Made by a program: the position numbers and the translations under genes. From contig CAKOGP040000746.1 of the NCBI GenBank assembly GCA_933822405.4, positions 1 to 44,244 on the forward strand: a stretch of DNA of 44,244 nt, in the 5' to 3' direction. This DNA is from Cylindrotheca closterium (taxonomy: Eukaryota > Bacillariophyta > Bacillariophyceae > Bacillariales > Bacillariaceae). The stretch's first letter is position 1. Every line of letters starts with the position of its first letter. Positions 8,176 to 18,599 of this stretch are shown in pieces. The notes under the pieces are model-generated. The model did no database searches. It was not told where the DNA came from and saw only the letters and a program-made list of their open reading frames with translations.

Positions 8176-10011
8176 ATGGCCAAGGTGTCCCTCATTGCGC
8201 CGAAACTTTGTCTGATGGCAATTTTAGTTGTCCAAAACACGGTCACTGTGCTTTTGGGTCGTTATATACGCCAGAGTACTCGGGGGCCGCTGTTTGAGAT
8301 ATCTCATTTTATGGTCGTTGCAGAATTTTTGAAGCTTCTTCTTAGCTGTCTGTTTGAGGCCACTTTAAGCAATCAAAGCAATCGTCATGCCTGGAATCGC
8401 CTAAGGTCACATACGTGGGACTCCCCTCATGAAATGCTTACAATGGCGATCCCAGCCGCGCTTTATCTTGTTTCGAACAGCCTCGTGTACATAGCAATCT
8501 CCAACCTTTCTGTACCTATATTTCAAGTCTCAAACCAATTCAAATTAATGGTAACGGCAGTTACCAGTGTCTTCATGCTACGAAAGAGGTACTCAGCGAG
8601 TCAATGGGTGGACTTGGCCATAATTAATTTCTGTATTGCAGTTGTGGTTTTTGAGGATTCGAAGGGCGAAGGAGAGAAGTCAGGAAATTCTGCAGTTGGC
8701 TTGACTGCAGTCGCTCTATCAAACGTTTTGAGTTCTTTTGCTGGAGTTTTTTTTGAAAAAGTTGTTAAATCGTTGCACTTAAAAATGCCATCTCTATGGG
8801 TGCGAAACTTCCAATTAGCCCTTTGGTCCCTTTTCTTTGCCCTAGTGAAAGTATTGCTTCTCGACAACGGCCGTTATGGTAATTTCTTTGATGGATTCGA
8901 CCTGTTGGTTTGGTGTCAAATTGGGCTCTTCACTGGTGGGGGTTTCCTCGTTTCTGCAGTTATTAAATATGCTGACTGCGTCATGAAAACAGTGGCCATC
9001 GGATTCAGCGTTGTTTTGTCCACTATTGCGAGCACGATTCTCTACGAAAATCGGATTTCATTTCTGGCTGCAACAAGTGGTGCAACGGCATTGATAGCAA
9101 TTTTTCTTTTTGCGAACGAGGAACCAAGGCCAAGCGAATTTGTCATCTCGATTACGAAGCGAGACAGTGACAAATTCAGACGATTGATTATATATGCCTT
9201 CATCATAACAACAGGACTTGCAAAGTTTGAATTTACACCAGAACTCTCGGCCAATCTCAAGAGGAGCTCAAACTCGGAGCAAAATCTCGATTATTTCCCC
9301 TCTGATTGGAATACTACTGTCCTAGCGCTTGACACTTTGCGGTCAATTCAGAGAGAAGTCTCAGAGAGACATTTCCATGAGGCAACTCATGTCCTTTTCG
9401 ATTTGAGATCTTATCTTGGGCGACGACCTGTCAAGTACCTTGAAATTGGTAGTTACACTGGTGTCTCTGCGAGTCTCATGTTGCTTCATCCCTTCCCAAC
9501 CGCTGTGACGATGGTGGACCCATGCATTTTGGACAAGACACACTTCAATGGCTCACAGAATCAAGAATCGACTATTCGTTCGAACCTAAGAAAGCTATTG
9601 AACAATACAGGGAAATGTGCCAGTATCAGGCAATGGGATCTACGAGTCGGCTTTTCCCCTCAAGCATTGCCCTCTGGAGAAAGCTTTGATATTATATTCA
9701 TTGACGGCGATCATTCTACAAGTGGTGTTTGGGCAGATTATAACGGCACAATCGACCTACTTCGACCTGGTGGTTTCATGGTATTTGATGACTACCTTGA
9801 TTTTAGTTCTAGTCCAGAGGTTAAGGGAGCCGTGGATATGATTGTGAAAGATACCGATCTCATTCCTCTTGGCACATTTCGGAACATTCATGGTATTCAC
9901 CCAAGTTGTAACCAGTCGTTCATTAACGAATTCGTCCTCCAAAAATCTGGAAGGTTTACGCAGAGCGCTTCGGAACCTCTCTCTTCTGAGCCGCTCAAGG
10001 TTGGGTGTTGA
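8176..10011 (+). CDS. Nucleotide-sugar transporter fused to SAM methyltransferase
   Basis: A single uninterrupted 611-aa frame from the ATG at 8176 (AAAATGGCC context); the frame is open slightly further upstream but without an ATG. Residues about 1-320 match the UDP-galactose translocator type of SLC35 family, a Golgi/ER antiporter of nucleotide sugars: QVSNQFKLMVTAVTSVFML, a VLSSFAGVFFEKVVKS segment, and FTGGGFLVSAVIKYADCVMK near residues 252-271, with about ten hydrophobic segments. A further hydrophobic stretch lies at 337-349. Residues about 385-600 form a class I methyltransferase of the Methyltransf_24 type: YLEIGSYTG (421-429, SAM-binding), FIDGDHS (508-514) and LLRPGGFMVFDDY (528-540). 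The two families are normally separate proteins. A role in transport plus methylation of sugars or glycans is inferred, not shown. It has no frameshift and no intron, unlike its decayed neighbours. Confidence 0.9.
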   Translation: MAKVSLIAPKLCLMAILVVQNTVTVLLGRYIRQSTRGPLFEISHFMVVAEFLKLLLSCLFEATLSNQSNRHAWNRLRSHTWDSPHEMLTMAIPAALYLVSNSLVYIAISNLSVPIFQVSNQFKLMVTAVTSVFMLRKRYSASQWVDLAIINFCIAVVVFEDSKGEGEKSGNSAVGLTAVALSNVLSSFAGVFFEKVVKSLHLKMPSLWVRNFQLALWSLFFALVKVLLLDNGRYGNFFDGFDLLVWCQIGLFTGGGFLVSAVIKYADCVMKTVAIGFSVVLSTIASTILYENRISFLAATSGATALIAIFLFANEEPRPSEFVISITKRDSDKFRRLIIYAFIITTGLAKFEFTPELSANLKRSSNSEQNLDYFPSDWNTTVLALDTLRSIQREVSERHFHEATHVLFDLRSYLGRRPVKYLEIGSYTGVSASLMLLHPFPTAVTMVDPCILDKTHFNGSQNQESTIRSNLRKLLNNTGKCASIRQWDLRVGFSPQALPSGESFDIIFIDGDHSTSGVWADYNGTIDLLRPGGFMVFDDYLDFSSSPEVKGAVDMIVKDTDLIPLGTFRNIHGIHPSCNQSFINEFVLQKSGRFTQSASEPLSSEPLKVGC

Positions 10012-10469
10012 TGGGGCAAAACAGCCATCATCAAGAGCTCTTGACAAGTTTCTAAACCACTGGACGTGTCTAGAGAATGCTAGCACTACCATACTACATC
10101 TCACCCACAAGTTTTACATAGAATAGGTGTGCGCAAGGTCGTCCTATTAAAAGTTAACCCAACCTTCACAGAAGAGTCACAGAGAAAATTGTGGATGTCT
10201 CAGTACAGCTCCCATCACAATTTCGAAACATGCCGTAGAATTCCACGTTTCTGGTAGTCCACGTCATATCTCAAATCTAAGCAAGTACCTTTCAGATTTG
10301 TGCGCACCTCCGTAAACATTCGTGGAAATTGTACATCACAACAAAACTTCCATTTTCGTTGTCAACCTTTGGAAGGCTCGTTGGCATCCACAACACCTCT
10401 CTTGGTTCACTTTTATTTCATAAACTCCTTCTTTACCAATTTATCAAAAGAAAGTGAACAAAGAAAAGG
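10012..10469. other. 3' flank of fusion gene
   Basis: Nothing recognisable. It presumably contains the 3' UTR and polyadenylation region of the fusion gene. Confidence 0.4.
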
Positions 10470-10847
10470 ATGGCAAGGTCGAATTTCCAGCTGGTTATTG
10501 ATGCGTTGGATTCCATCCGCAGACTCCATCCCATTTACCAAGACAGATGGATGATGACACCGAATTGGGAGAGAGTGATCAAGCATAACATCAGATGTAG
10601 TGGACAGCTTCATGGATATATAGGCTACGCCATGAGCCGTGATTCAATTTTTTGTTTGGCCACAGTCATGCCACAATCAACAAGTGTTGTTGTTCGAACT
10701 GTGTCTGTCAGGTTGCCCTTTGGGGTCCACAGAGGCCCCCACATGCTGAGAGCGCCGAGCTCCAATATACAGTTTGCTATTGATATCTATTACAACGGCG
10801 GAGCACTATTGATTTACTTTATTTGTTTGATTTGCGAAGATTTTTGA
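10470..10847 (+). CDS. Hypothetical 125-aa ORF
   Basis: Begins at a true ATG (AAAGGATGGCA) and ends with TGA. No family is recognised. The C-terminus is hydrophobic (GALLIYFICLICEDF). It may be a chance frame; its only support is length and the absence of overlapping repeats. Confidence 0.25.
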   Translation: MARSNFQLVIDALDSIRRLHPIYQDRWMMTPNWERVIKHNIRCSGQLHGYIGYAMSRDSIFCLATVMPQSTSVVVRTVSVRLPFGVHRGPHMLRAPSSNIQFAIDIYYNGGALLIYFICLICEDF

Positions 10848-12189
10848 GATTTCCTTCGTGGGCGTTGTCTTGGCGTCTCAGCCTCTCTGAATGTCCCTGT
10901 GGCCGCCATTGAGACAGCTATCAATTCAACAATACACCAAAGTCTCCATTGGATACCTACGGCTTGGATTTTTCGGGACCGAGGCAATGTTTCGGTCTAC
11001 ATGAAGTATCATGAGGCCAAAATGGGGTCAGAAAAGAGGCAAGATTGTTGAAAATTCTGGAATTGTCGAATTCTTGGCATAATTTCCTCAAATTTCCTTA
11101 GTCCAACACTTATTTGTCGTCCATGGGTATATCCAACAAAGTTTGGCGGCTTGGAATGGGAGATTTTAAGGTAGAAGTGATTGGATTGCACCTACTTGAC
11201 TTTTGTGGTCAATTTGGCATGCAATCCGGGAGTGGCCAATCCATCCCAGTCACCGTGTTGGTATCCAGACACGGTAAGTCCCAAGCAAAAGTTATCAATA
11301 GACCTGTCTATATCGACTTTGGGTGCTCTTTGCAATGCTGCGGCAGAAATGAGATTCCCGGCTCTGGTTTCCCGTTGACCCCTTCCGAGCATTTCAGGTG
11401 ACTTGATTGAATGTTTCAAAATTCCATGCATTCTAGACCAAAATTTGGAATTTAAAATGGATAGACCTCTAGTCTATACACTGTAGGCAAATAGTGCATA
11501 TTCAATTTTTAAGATTTGTAAACAAAGAAGGTCACATCGTATAAGATGGGGCATAATCCTACGTTCTGAACTGTTTCAGATGATCGTGGTTCCTTAGCTC
11601 TTCATCGTCTCATCTTGCACTTGGCAAAAAGTATGCTTCTGTTCACGCCTTCGTTTGCCATGCCGACCGTCCCCGAATTTTTCGTCCAATGAATTACCGT
11701 TACTTCGCTTAAGCGACTGACGACATGACTGTTGGCGTGAAGACAGGAGTCTTCTCTTGCCAGTCCGTCTACCGTCTTGCCTGATCACTTGTTGCTTGTT
11801 CCAGAATTTTGGTCAGAGGTGTAGTCGATTTAGTCAAGATCCCATCCGACTTGATCGATCTTCACTTTTTGTACCAGGGCTACGCATTTTTTACGGGATG
11901 CAGTTTAAAATTGATCGGAGCTGTATAGAGATGCATTTCAAAGTGCTTACGTAGACCTTTTGACTAAGGTCTAGTTTTGTACCCAACCGAAAGAGCTTCT
12001 ACAGTCCCAATACCTTGGGCCTGTTCTATGGGCCGTTTCACTCTTCCCCTCTATGATCAAAGCTTGTCGTATGATCATAGTACTATCATATCATTCTGTA
12101 TCAAAGTGTAGTCACAAAGGCGCCCTTACATCCACAGTTCATACGAGAGGTGGTTCTTGACGCAACAGGCGATTCAAACTCATTGCTTG
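10848..12189. other. No recognisable gene
   Basis: Several short frames on both strands but none with a domain or strong start. The segment 11955-12010 is weakly similar to 8000-8050. No tRNA, satellite or element end was seen. Confidence 0.45.
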
Positions 12190-13167
12190 CTAGACTCGAT
12201 GAAACGGCACAAGACGCCGTATATTCAGTCTCTCAAAGACTCGAGGACTCCTGCAAACTTCAACAGTTCCGTTAGTAAACACACGAGTAATTTGATATGG
12301 ACCTTCCATCTTTGGATCCAATTTACCTGGATTGAAATTCTTGATCAAAACTTTTGCCATCAACGTTGTAGTTTAGCATTTTGTATATATATATAACTGA
12401 ATCATTAATTGGTATTATGCTACTTCTAGAGTATCCAACTGCCGGTGTAATACGGCTGTAGAGGCCAGGAACTAGGTTGCTTTTGGTCAACAAAGTTTGA
12501 ACCACGTGGAGGCGTTCAATAGAGGAACGTTGCTCGCAGTCGAAGGTCAAGGACGATCGGCTCTTCCACGCAAGGTGGGTGGAGAATATGTATGTGTTAG
12601 ACTGGGGTACGTGTGGCTTGTGATGGTACTGTGTAGTTTAGCATTTTGTCACCGTAGATTTTTGCTGACCATCAATTGTCGCTTTTCTTGTATACTCAAA
12701 AGATTGGCAGTGACAGGAATGTTGAGCAACATGTCACGAGCAAACACTACTTCACCCGGAGTTTTGTTTTTCAAAGACTGAGAAACAGCACATCTCATGG
12801 CATGATTGCATGCTGCTATAGCATCATCGACGGCTTGATTAGCTGTCTGAATGTTTGGGGCCATGTTGGTGTTGTTGAATCTTGTTTGTAGAATGTTGCC
12901 AACAGTCTGATGCATACGTTCACAGATAGCATTGGCAGTTGGATTCTTGCTTGTCGCTGGTGCATTGTGAATTCCCCACTGCTGTAGTTTCAACTGAAAA
13001 TCGTGACCTATGAATTCGCCGCCTTGATTGTGAATGCACTTGTAGGGTTTGGATATTGAGAAAGCCAAAGATTCTTGAAGACATTTGTGACATGGGCTGA
13101 AGTTTTGTTCTCAATGCATGAAAGTTCAGTGAGATTTGTCATGGGATCAATACAGTTGGATTTCGGT
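12190..13167 (-). pseudogene. Ty3/gypsy integrase, broken
   Basis: Read on the minus strand from 13167 down: an integrase core with TSAHVTNVFKNLWLSQYPNP, a one-base frameshift near 13045, then CIHNQGGEFIGHDFQ (second catalytic Asp region altered to N), ICERMHQTVGNIL (catalytic Glu) and PGEVVFARDMLLNIPV. The C-terminal domain follows (VLIKNFNPGKLDP, GPYQITRVFTNGTVEV, RRLVPFHRV) to a TAG at 12190-12192. A 247-bp insert at 12385-12631 interrupts it, an in-frame TGA follows KNLR, and another frameshift lies near 12345. Upstream pol is lost where repeat B begins. Confidence 0.88.
12367..12649 (-). mobile_element. 247-bp SINE-like insert with 18-bp target duplication
   Basis: The 18-bp sequence TGTAGTTTAGCATTTTGT occurs at 12367-12384 and 12632-12649, exactly bounding an insert (12385-12631) inside the gypsy integrase frame. 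On the minus strand the insert ends in a TATATATATAT tail just before the duplication. Long variable duplications and a simple-repeat tail are hallmarks of target-primed reverse transcription, as used by SINEs and LINE fragments. A box-B-like GGTTCAAAC is present on the minus strand, but no convincing box A, so a tRNA origin is uncertain. Confidence 0.7.
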
Positions 13168-13173
13168 TCTGGC

Positions 13174-13448
13174 GGACATCAGACAAGCGACAGGCTTGTC
13201 GTCGTCCAAACCGATTGACAACTTTGTGGCCCATAAAGCCATCATTGCCAACCAGCCGTGCCAACATGCGACCCATCAAGTCGTCATGAAGAGGCACCGA
13301 CCATAGCAATCTCCGATCCGCCTAATAGGAAATAATCATCTCTACAGGAAATAACTATTCTAAAAGACTTGTTATCTACATGGAATGGGCAAAGCAAAAG
13401 CCTTGCACGAAAACTCAAATTTCCCAAAACTTTACTGGATGTTTGCAA
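13174..13448 (+). repeat. Dispersed repeat B, copy 2
   Basis: Near-identical to 7277-7551 in the same orientation. Its left edge directly abuts the truncated gypsy integrase, which suggests that insertion of B, or a deletion ending at it, removed the rest of the gypsy element. Confidence 0.85.
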
Positions 13449-14430
13449 TCTAGAAAGGCCGGTACAAAACCCACGTACAGAACTCCCGCAGGATTCAGTC
13501 TGGGATTTTCGTGGCGCTCAGACGTTTGATAGTCCAAGCCCACAATTCCATGTTTTCAGATTCCCTGCAAAAACCGACTCATAGGAATCCCCCGAATAAA
13601 CGGACCAAACGGACATTTGTCCGTGTGTCCGATCGGACGTGTCGAACTGCTTCTATCAAGGAGTTTCCAATGAATGGTCTCCAAGAGAGCAATTTCAACA
13701 CGCTCCTAACTCTGAAGATCAGAGTAGGAGAGACGTCCAAAAGCGTGATGTTCAGCTGGAACATCACATGAGCTGCACCCTTGTACACACCCATGTTGCT
13801 AAAGGACAGGCACATCAAATGGTGGACTGGTGCGTGTGTGTGTGCAGTCAGTGATCTTGGAGGACTTAGCGCTGGCGCTCCTGTTTTTCCCACAAACATG
13901 GAGGCGGCGGTGCCACTGAAGATCACTTGTGGACAAAGGGGGGGGACGAATTGTGGCATGGCGCTCCTGAGTTTCCACATGAAACTTCCAGTCGCGACGC
14001 CAAATGTCCAGGCCCCAGCACACTTGAAAAACAAAAGGATGATTGTAGCTTGATGGAGGGAGGCCAAGAACAGTAGACAGGCCTCCGATTCCGCGCCAAA
14101 AACAGCCTCCTTGAAATTCCACAAAGCAACAATACACCTTGCCTTCGAGCTCCATCACTCCCCCACACGACCGACGACAACTGGCCTTGAAACTGCAAAA
14201 AGCAATCTCTCCAGCTGCCGCAATGTCCGTGTGTCCGATCGGACATGTCAAACTGCTTCTATCAAGGAGTTTCCAATGAATGGTCCCCAAGAGAGCAATT
14301 TCAACAAATACAAGTGAGCGCATTGAATTCAATGTCTATACCGTTGACCTTGATTTTCCAAAGTCCAATCAAATCCACAGCCACAGAAAATCACGGGACC
14401 AAGTTTGCGTGTCTTTCAGGCAGATGTCCA
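13449..14430. other. Region between repeat B and an LTR
   Basis: No recognisable gene. Long minus-strand frames (13579-14124 and 13799-14332) overlap each other, are Cys/Trp-rich and show no domain. An 83-bp direct repeat lies at 13618-13700 and 14224-14306. Confidence 0.4.
13618..14306 (+). repeat. 83-bp direct repeat pair, 606 bp apart
   Basis: 13618-13700 and 14224-14306 differ at about three positions. Both begin TGTCCGTGTGTCCGATCGGA, which contains the palindrome GTCCGATCGGAC, and both end AATTTCAACA. The pair could be short terminal repeats of a small element or a segmental duplication. Confidence 0.8.
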
Positions 14431-14915
14431 TATTGAAATATGACGAAATATGAGTTTTTACATTCCAAAAAGAAACTATTCAAGTACAAAGTTTTCGCCA
14501 CGTACGATCGGACTTTGATTGTGATGTCGGGATTTGACGCAAGTATGCCGGACACAAGTCTGTCGGACAATCTACATCCACACAAAAAGGGAATGACCCT
14601 ATACAAGTGAGATATCGGTGTTGTGTACAATGCAGTAGGGAATAATACAAAATGTCCCAAAGTACTGCATTCAACACAGAATTGTCGTAGAGGTCGAATC
14701 AAGTTCTGTAAACAAGTGAACTTACTTTTGTGATTGAATCATCAATTCAAGCCAAGTATTAATCAAATAGGAACAATTTCACTCAAAGTATACCTAGACA
14801 CAGGAGAACTATTGTCGTGAAAGTGTTGTACAGCGATTACAAATTTAGATTGCAGAGAGTTTGCTCTGAGCGCTAAAGGCACTCACGATAGAGCACACTT
14901 TGCTTTATTCTAACA
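14431..14915 (+). mobile_element. Family-A LTR copy
   Basis: 485 bp, start decayed to TATTGAAATATGACG, end CTAACA. It lacks the segment around AAGGGATTTTCCAAGGGAAAATTG present in other copies, a short internal deletion near 14716. Flanking pentamers do not match, so this is not a clean solo LTR. Confidence 0.85.
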
Positions 14916-14987
14916 ACAATCAATGGAGCAACCAAAGTTTCAGGCAAGTGAATTCTCCATTTGTTAGGTTTATTCAAATCTGCACGG

Positions 14988-15186
14988 TAGCAGATCACGC
15001 TTTTCTTATCCTGATACAAGATATTTTTCTCAATTGGATACCCTTGCCACTCCATGAACAACTTTGTCCATAGTATCATTGTGACAACATCGTCAACAGC
15101 AATCAGTTCCGCTTCCGTAGTGCTTCTGCTGTTTAGCTTTTGCTTCTTCGACATCACTTGAGCTGCACCTCCTCCAAAGGACAGAG
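14988..15186 (-). pseudogene. Copia RNase H fragment, inverted
   Basis: Minus-strand reading gives KKQKLNSRSTTEAELIAVDD and NILYQDKKSVI, the family-A RNase H. It is joined through about 72 bp of unrelated DNA (14916-14987) to the plus-strand LTR at 14431-14915, so an inversion or secondary insertion is required. Confidence 0.8.
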
Positions 15187-16967
15187 TCTAGGTCTCCACA
15201 GTCCCACGTAGACAACTTTGCTCAGATCAGAATACTGTGAGGTTGTAGTGGTTTATCCGAGTCGATGTCCTAAAGCTATTTTGAAAGGTCTAACACTATT
15301 TGATGAAGTTCCCAAGGTCGAAACTAGGATCATGGCGTCCAATGAGATGTTGGAAAAAATATGCGCACCTTGTCGTTCCGGAGGGAGTGTTAACTCAAGT
15401 TTTCTGCGAAACTATTCAAAATTTATTTTTATTTATAGTCTCAATGTCACGTTTTATAACAATCAATGTCCTATCAATTTTAAACTACTTATTGTCCAAC
15501 GGAAATGCAACCAATTGTTAATAGGCAAACATGATCTGAAACTGAAAACACATTCCTCACATCAAAACCCCGCGGGAACGATTTCAAACAATGTGTGGGT
15601 CCAAACCAAACTTTAATATGTCGTTACACCGCGGGAGCGATTTCAAATCCATGCCGACGCTGGTTCACAAGGGACGGATGCAAAGCTCATCCTCTTTCAC
15701 AACGCAATCCATCATCCCGCAGCAGCAGCATGAGGCAATCGAAAAGAAGGCAGAAGGTTGCGAATGAAATGGAAATCGGTGATGGAAGTGAGGATGATGA
15801 TCATGGAGTAGGCAACGATGAACTCCATTACGATGATGATGATGATGATGTTGAGGATGCATCGTCTATGCATGATGAGCCAAGTGAAGAGCAGCGCAAT
15901 GATGAAAACACTACAGAAAGAAGCAATGATGAATCTGGACACGAAAGTAATTTTCTAGATATTTCTTTCTTCAAACTTCCCTGTCTACAAGAGGCCAAGC
16001 TTGAATCGCCACAGAGCCCATTTGACGTTCTGGCGGGTAGCTTCATTGCTCTCAAATATACATTATTGAAGCCTCGCTGGTTTCAGTTGTTCTACCGTGA
16101 AACTGAAGAGAGCAAGGCTTATGAAGGTATTGGAATTTACCACGCAAGAGTCCAGATATGGTTGAGAGTATAATGAGGATTTGAGCCGAGGTCCTGCGCA
16201 ACTGGAAAATGTATTGAAACATAGTCTCAGGCTGTACAAATACGTTGAGGAACAGAAAGCAGTGGACAAAGAAGCGTATCAGCGCAAATTGAAGATCACA
16301 ATGGCAAATCTCTGTGACAAGAGCGCGCATGTAGATACAAGACAAAATCAAGAATATGCTGCCCAAGTGACAAACACATTTGGAATGAATCACAGAAGAT
16401 CGGCACGAGAGAAACAGCAAGGGGTAGATATAACTCCGCATGTGGCTGGAGGAATTGTCTTCGCAAAGTGTCTGAAAGGCGAGAATATGAACGCAATGGT
16501 CCTTGAGGCTGTTGTTCGAGAACTTCTCAGTGAAACTGACAAGGCTGCTTACAATGAAGGTAGACCTATTTCTATCAACTACAGCATGCTCAGAAATTTG
16601 ATTGCCGATGATGTAGTCAGCAGATGGAAGAAGGAGCACATAGACAAACCACTCAGTGAAGAAAGAGAAAAAGTTGTTCGAAAAACATTTCAGCCAATAT
16701 CTGAAGCAACATTTGTTCAGAAGAAACGAGGATAAAGTCAGAAGGAATTGTTCAGTTCAGTTGCTTTTTAAACTTGGTATAGTCCTATTACAAAACTTGC
16801 ACTGCTCCTCTGTAGTTTTTACCAAAATGATGAACCAACGTTGCTTCTGCAGTCACTCAAATCTGCACTGGAATCAGAAGATCGACTTGTACGACTGTTG
16901 TATTATGCCTCATGCGCAAGTGTCGCGCATATAAGTTGTCTACATGGGACTGTGGAGACCTAGACTC
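15184..16967. mobile_element. 1.8-kb segment with 35-bp inverted termini
   Basis: The left end begins GAGTCTAGGTCTCCACAGTC and continues to 15218. The right end (16933-16967) is its reverse complement with one mismatch. The outermost few bases also match the copia sequences on both sides, so the exact boundary is uncertain by about 4 bp and no target duplication can be assigned. Inside is an acidic split gene (15730-16735). A DNA transposon or foldback is plausible; no known transposase was recognised. Confidence 0.6.
15730..16735 (+). pseudogene. Acidic protein gene with one frameshift
   Basis: The first part starts at the ATG at 15730 (MRQSKRRQK), has a run of Asp from repeated GAT codons and many Glu/Asn/Ser, then a better-ordered stretch (FDVLAGSFIALKYTLLKPRW) and stops at 16171-16173. 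The next frame is open from 16166 and continues with GPAQLENVLKHSLRLYKYVE to 16735, about 190 residues, predicted largely helical and charged. The two parts read naturally as one protein of about 330 residues broken by a single-base indel near 16150-16166; a short intron is less likely. No family is recognised. It could be the element's own gene or a captured host gene. Confidence 0.45.
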
Positions 16968-18564
16968 CTCAGAAAGTCAAGAGCAACTTGAGTTCAACAT
17001 TTGTGAAACATCTATTTTTGACAAAAGATGAAAATGATGGAAAGGCAAGATCGTTGTACAAAGATGCCAAAGAAAGAGTGATTGACTACATCCAATGAAA
17101 TGTTCCGAAGACATGGTGAAATCAATTTGAGATGGAAAGTCGATCAACTTCAATGCAATTGCTCCAAGATTGAACGCTCCAACTCAAACTGAAGCTGTTG
17201 CAAGAGAAACAGAGATGGCCCAGAACAAGATTCTCGATTCTGCAAAGCTCGACGAGAACATGCGAAGATCAGCCTATTTTGAGACAAACAAGAGAACCGT
17301 CAAATCAAACATCATGGTGAAGTTTGTGACAAAGGCGATGGATATCAAGCTTTGAGGTGAAGCCGATTTCACGACTACTCTTGAAGATCTGATCGAACTC
17401 TTGAAACGTATTGAACGATTCATGAAGAAGAGTGCTGATGCTGAGTATGATTTCTTGGATTTCTGGGAAGCAAATCAAAAGTTCTTTACTATGAAGCAAG
17501 GAACAACCGAAAACTTGATGCATTTCAAGGAACAATTCTTGAGACAGGCTGAAGTCCTGCAAGATCTATATGGCGTGGCCTGGTTCCGAAGTTTTGCACT
17601 CAAGACGAAAGCGTATGCTGCTATTGCTAGCACCGATACTGCTGCTCAAAACAAGTTCAAGGATGATATCTTTGAAGCCGTTCTTGCAACAGGATTTCTG
17701 TGCAACTGCGATCAAATGAGAACAGCTCCTCTGATACTGGATCTTCAGACGAACTGTTGCAGGGAAGTGGCTTATGATCCAAATACGGTCAGCAAAGCAT
17801 AAGATATGTTGAAGATTCACATGGATGTGATTAAAAATCCGGGAGTGAACCTCTACCAAGGAAAAGACCAACCTAATAGAAGTAAAGGAAAAGGAAAAGG
17901 AAAGGGGAAACCAAAGGATGGAAAGAAGGCAGCATGTTATGTGTGTGGCAATGAAGACCATATGTCTCCAAAATGCCCAGACAGACTGTTACCAAAGATC
18001 CAATGGAAGAATCAGGATCAATATGTTGACTATGGGAAGAAGCTCAATCTTAATCAGATTGGAGCAACTGTCCCAGCTACTGTTCCAGCTATAGTTCCTG
18101 GAGCTTCAGCATCCACAAGTGGAGCATCAAGTGTTGCGGGAAGCCTTAACACACCTTTGCAACTTGCTGGTACTACAGGTAATCAAATAATGCATGTTCC
18201 TTCTGGAATGCAGCTCATGCAGATTCCGACTCAAGGTGGCGGCACTGTTACTGTCGTTTATTCTATGAATGCTAACGGGGAGATTGCGTTCAGTGGAATG
18301 CAAATCAGCCAACAAGGCTTCAGTTGTGCTCAAGTGCACCAAGGATTTGATGCAACTCAAGCTCGAACTCCACAAGCTGTGAAATCTGGATATTTTGATA
18401 CGTCAAATGTCTTTCACAATGCTATCAAGGGAAAGGATGAGAATGGCAATGCTGTCTATCTTATTCCATGTCCTGCTGGTACGACAAATGTCAAACTTCA
18501 AGCCGACTGGCACTATGCTAGTGAAGATGAAGATTTGCCTGATCTTGCTACTGAAGCAGATTGA
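16968..18564 (+). pseudogene. Gag of copy A3
   Basis: The best-preserved family-A Gag here. The region 17170-17800 covers the conserved helical core (FWEANQKFFTMKQGTTENLM, AWFRSFALKTKAYAAIAST). The zinc knuckle CYVCGNEDHMSPKC is near 17938-17979 and is preceded by a Lys/Gly run. Disruptions include a TGA near 17128, a TGA at 17353-17355, a TAA at 17800-17802 (CAA in other copies) and a TGA at 18562-18564 (CGA in copy A4). Confidence 0.85.
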
Positions 18565-18599
18565 GGTCTGCAGTTTATTCAAAGCCGCAGAAAGGAAAG

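Noticed and set aside
13579..14332. Long minus-strand ORFs of 177-181 aa
   Set aside because: They overlap each other in different frames, span the 83-bp repeats, and show no domain or plausible composition.
14431..14915. Clean solo LTR
   Set aside because: Flanking pentamers (GTCCA and ACAAT) do not match and an inverted RNase H shard lies close by.
15665..15862. Histidine-rich minus-strand ORF
   Set aside because: Antisense of the GAT repeat coding poly-Asp in the plus-strand gene.
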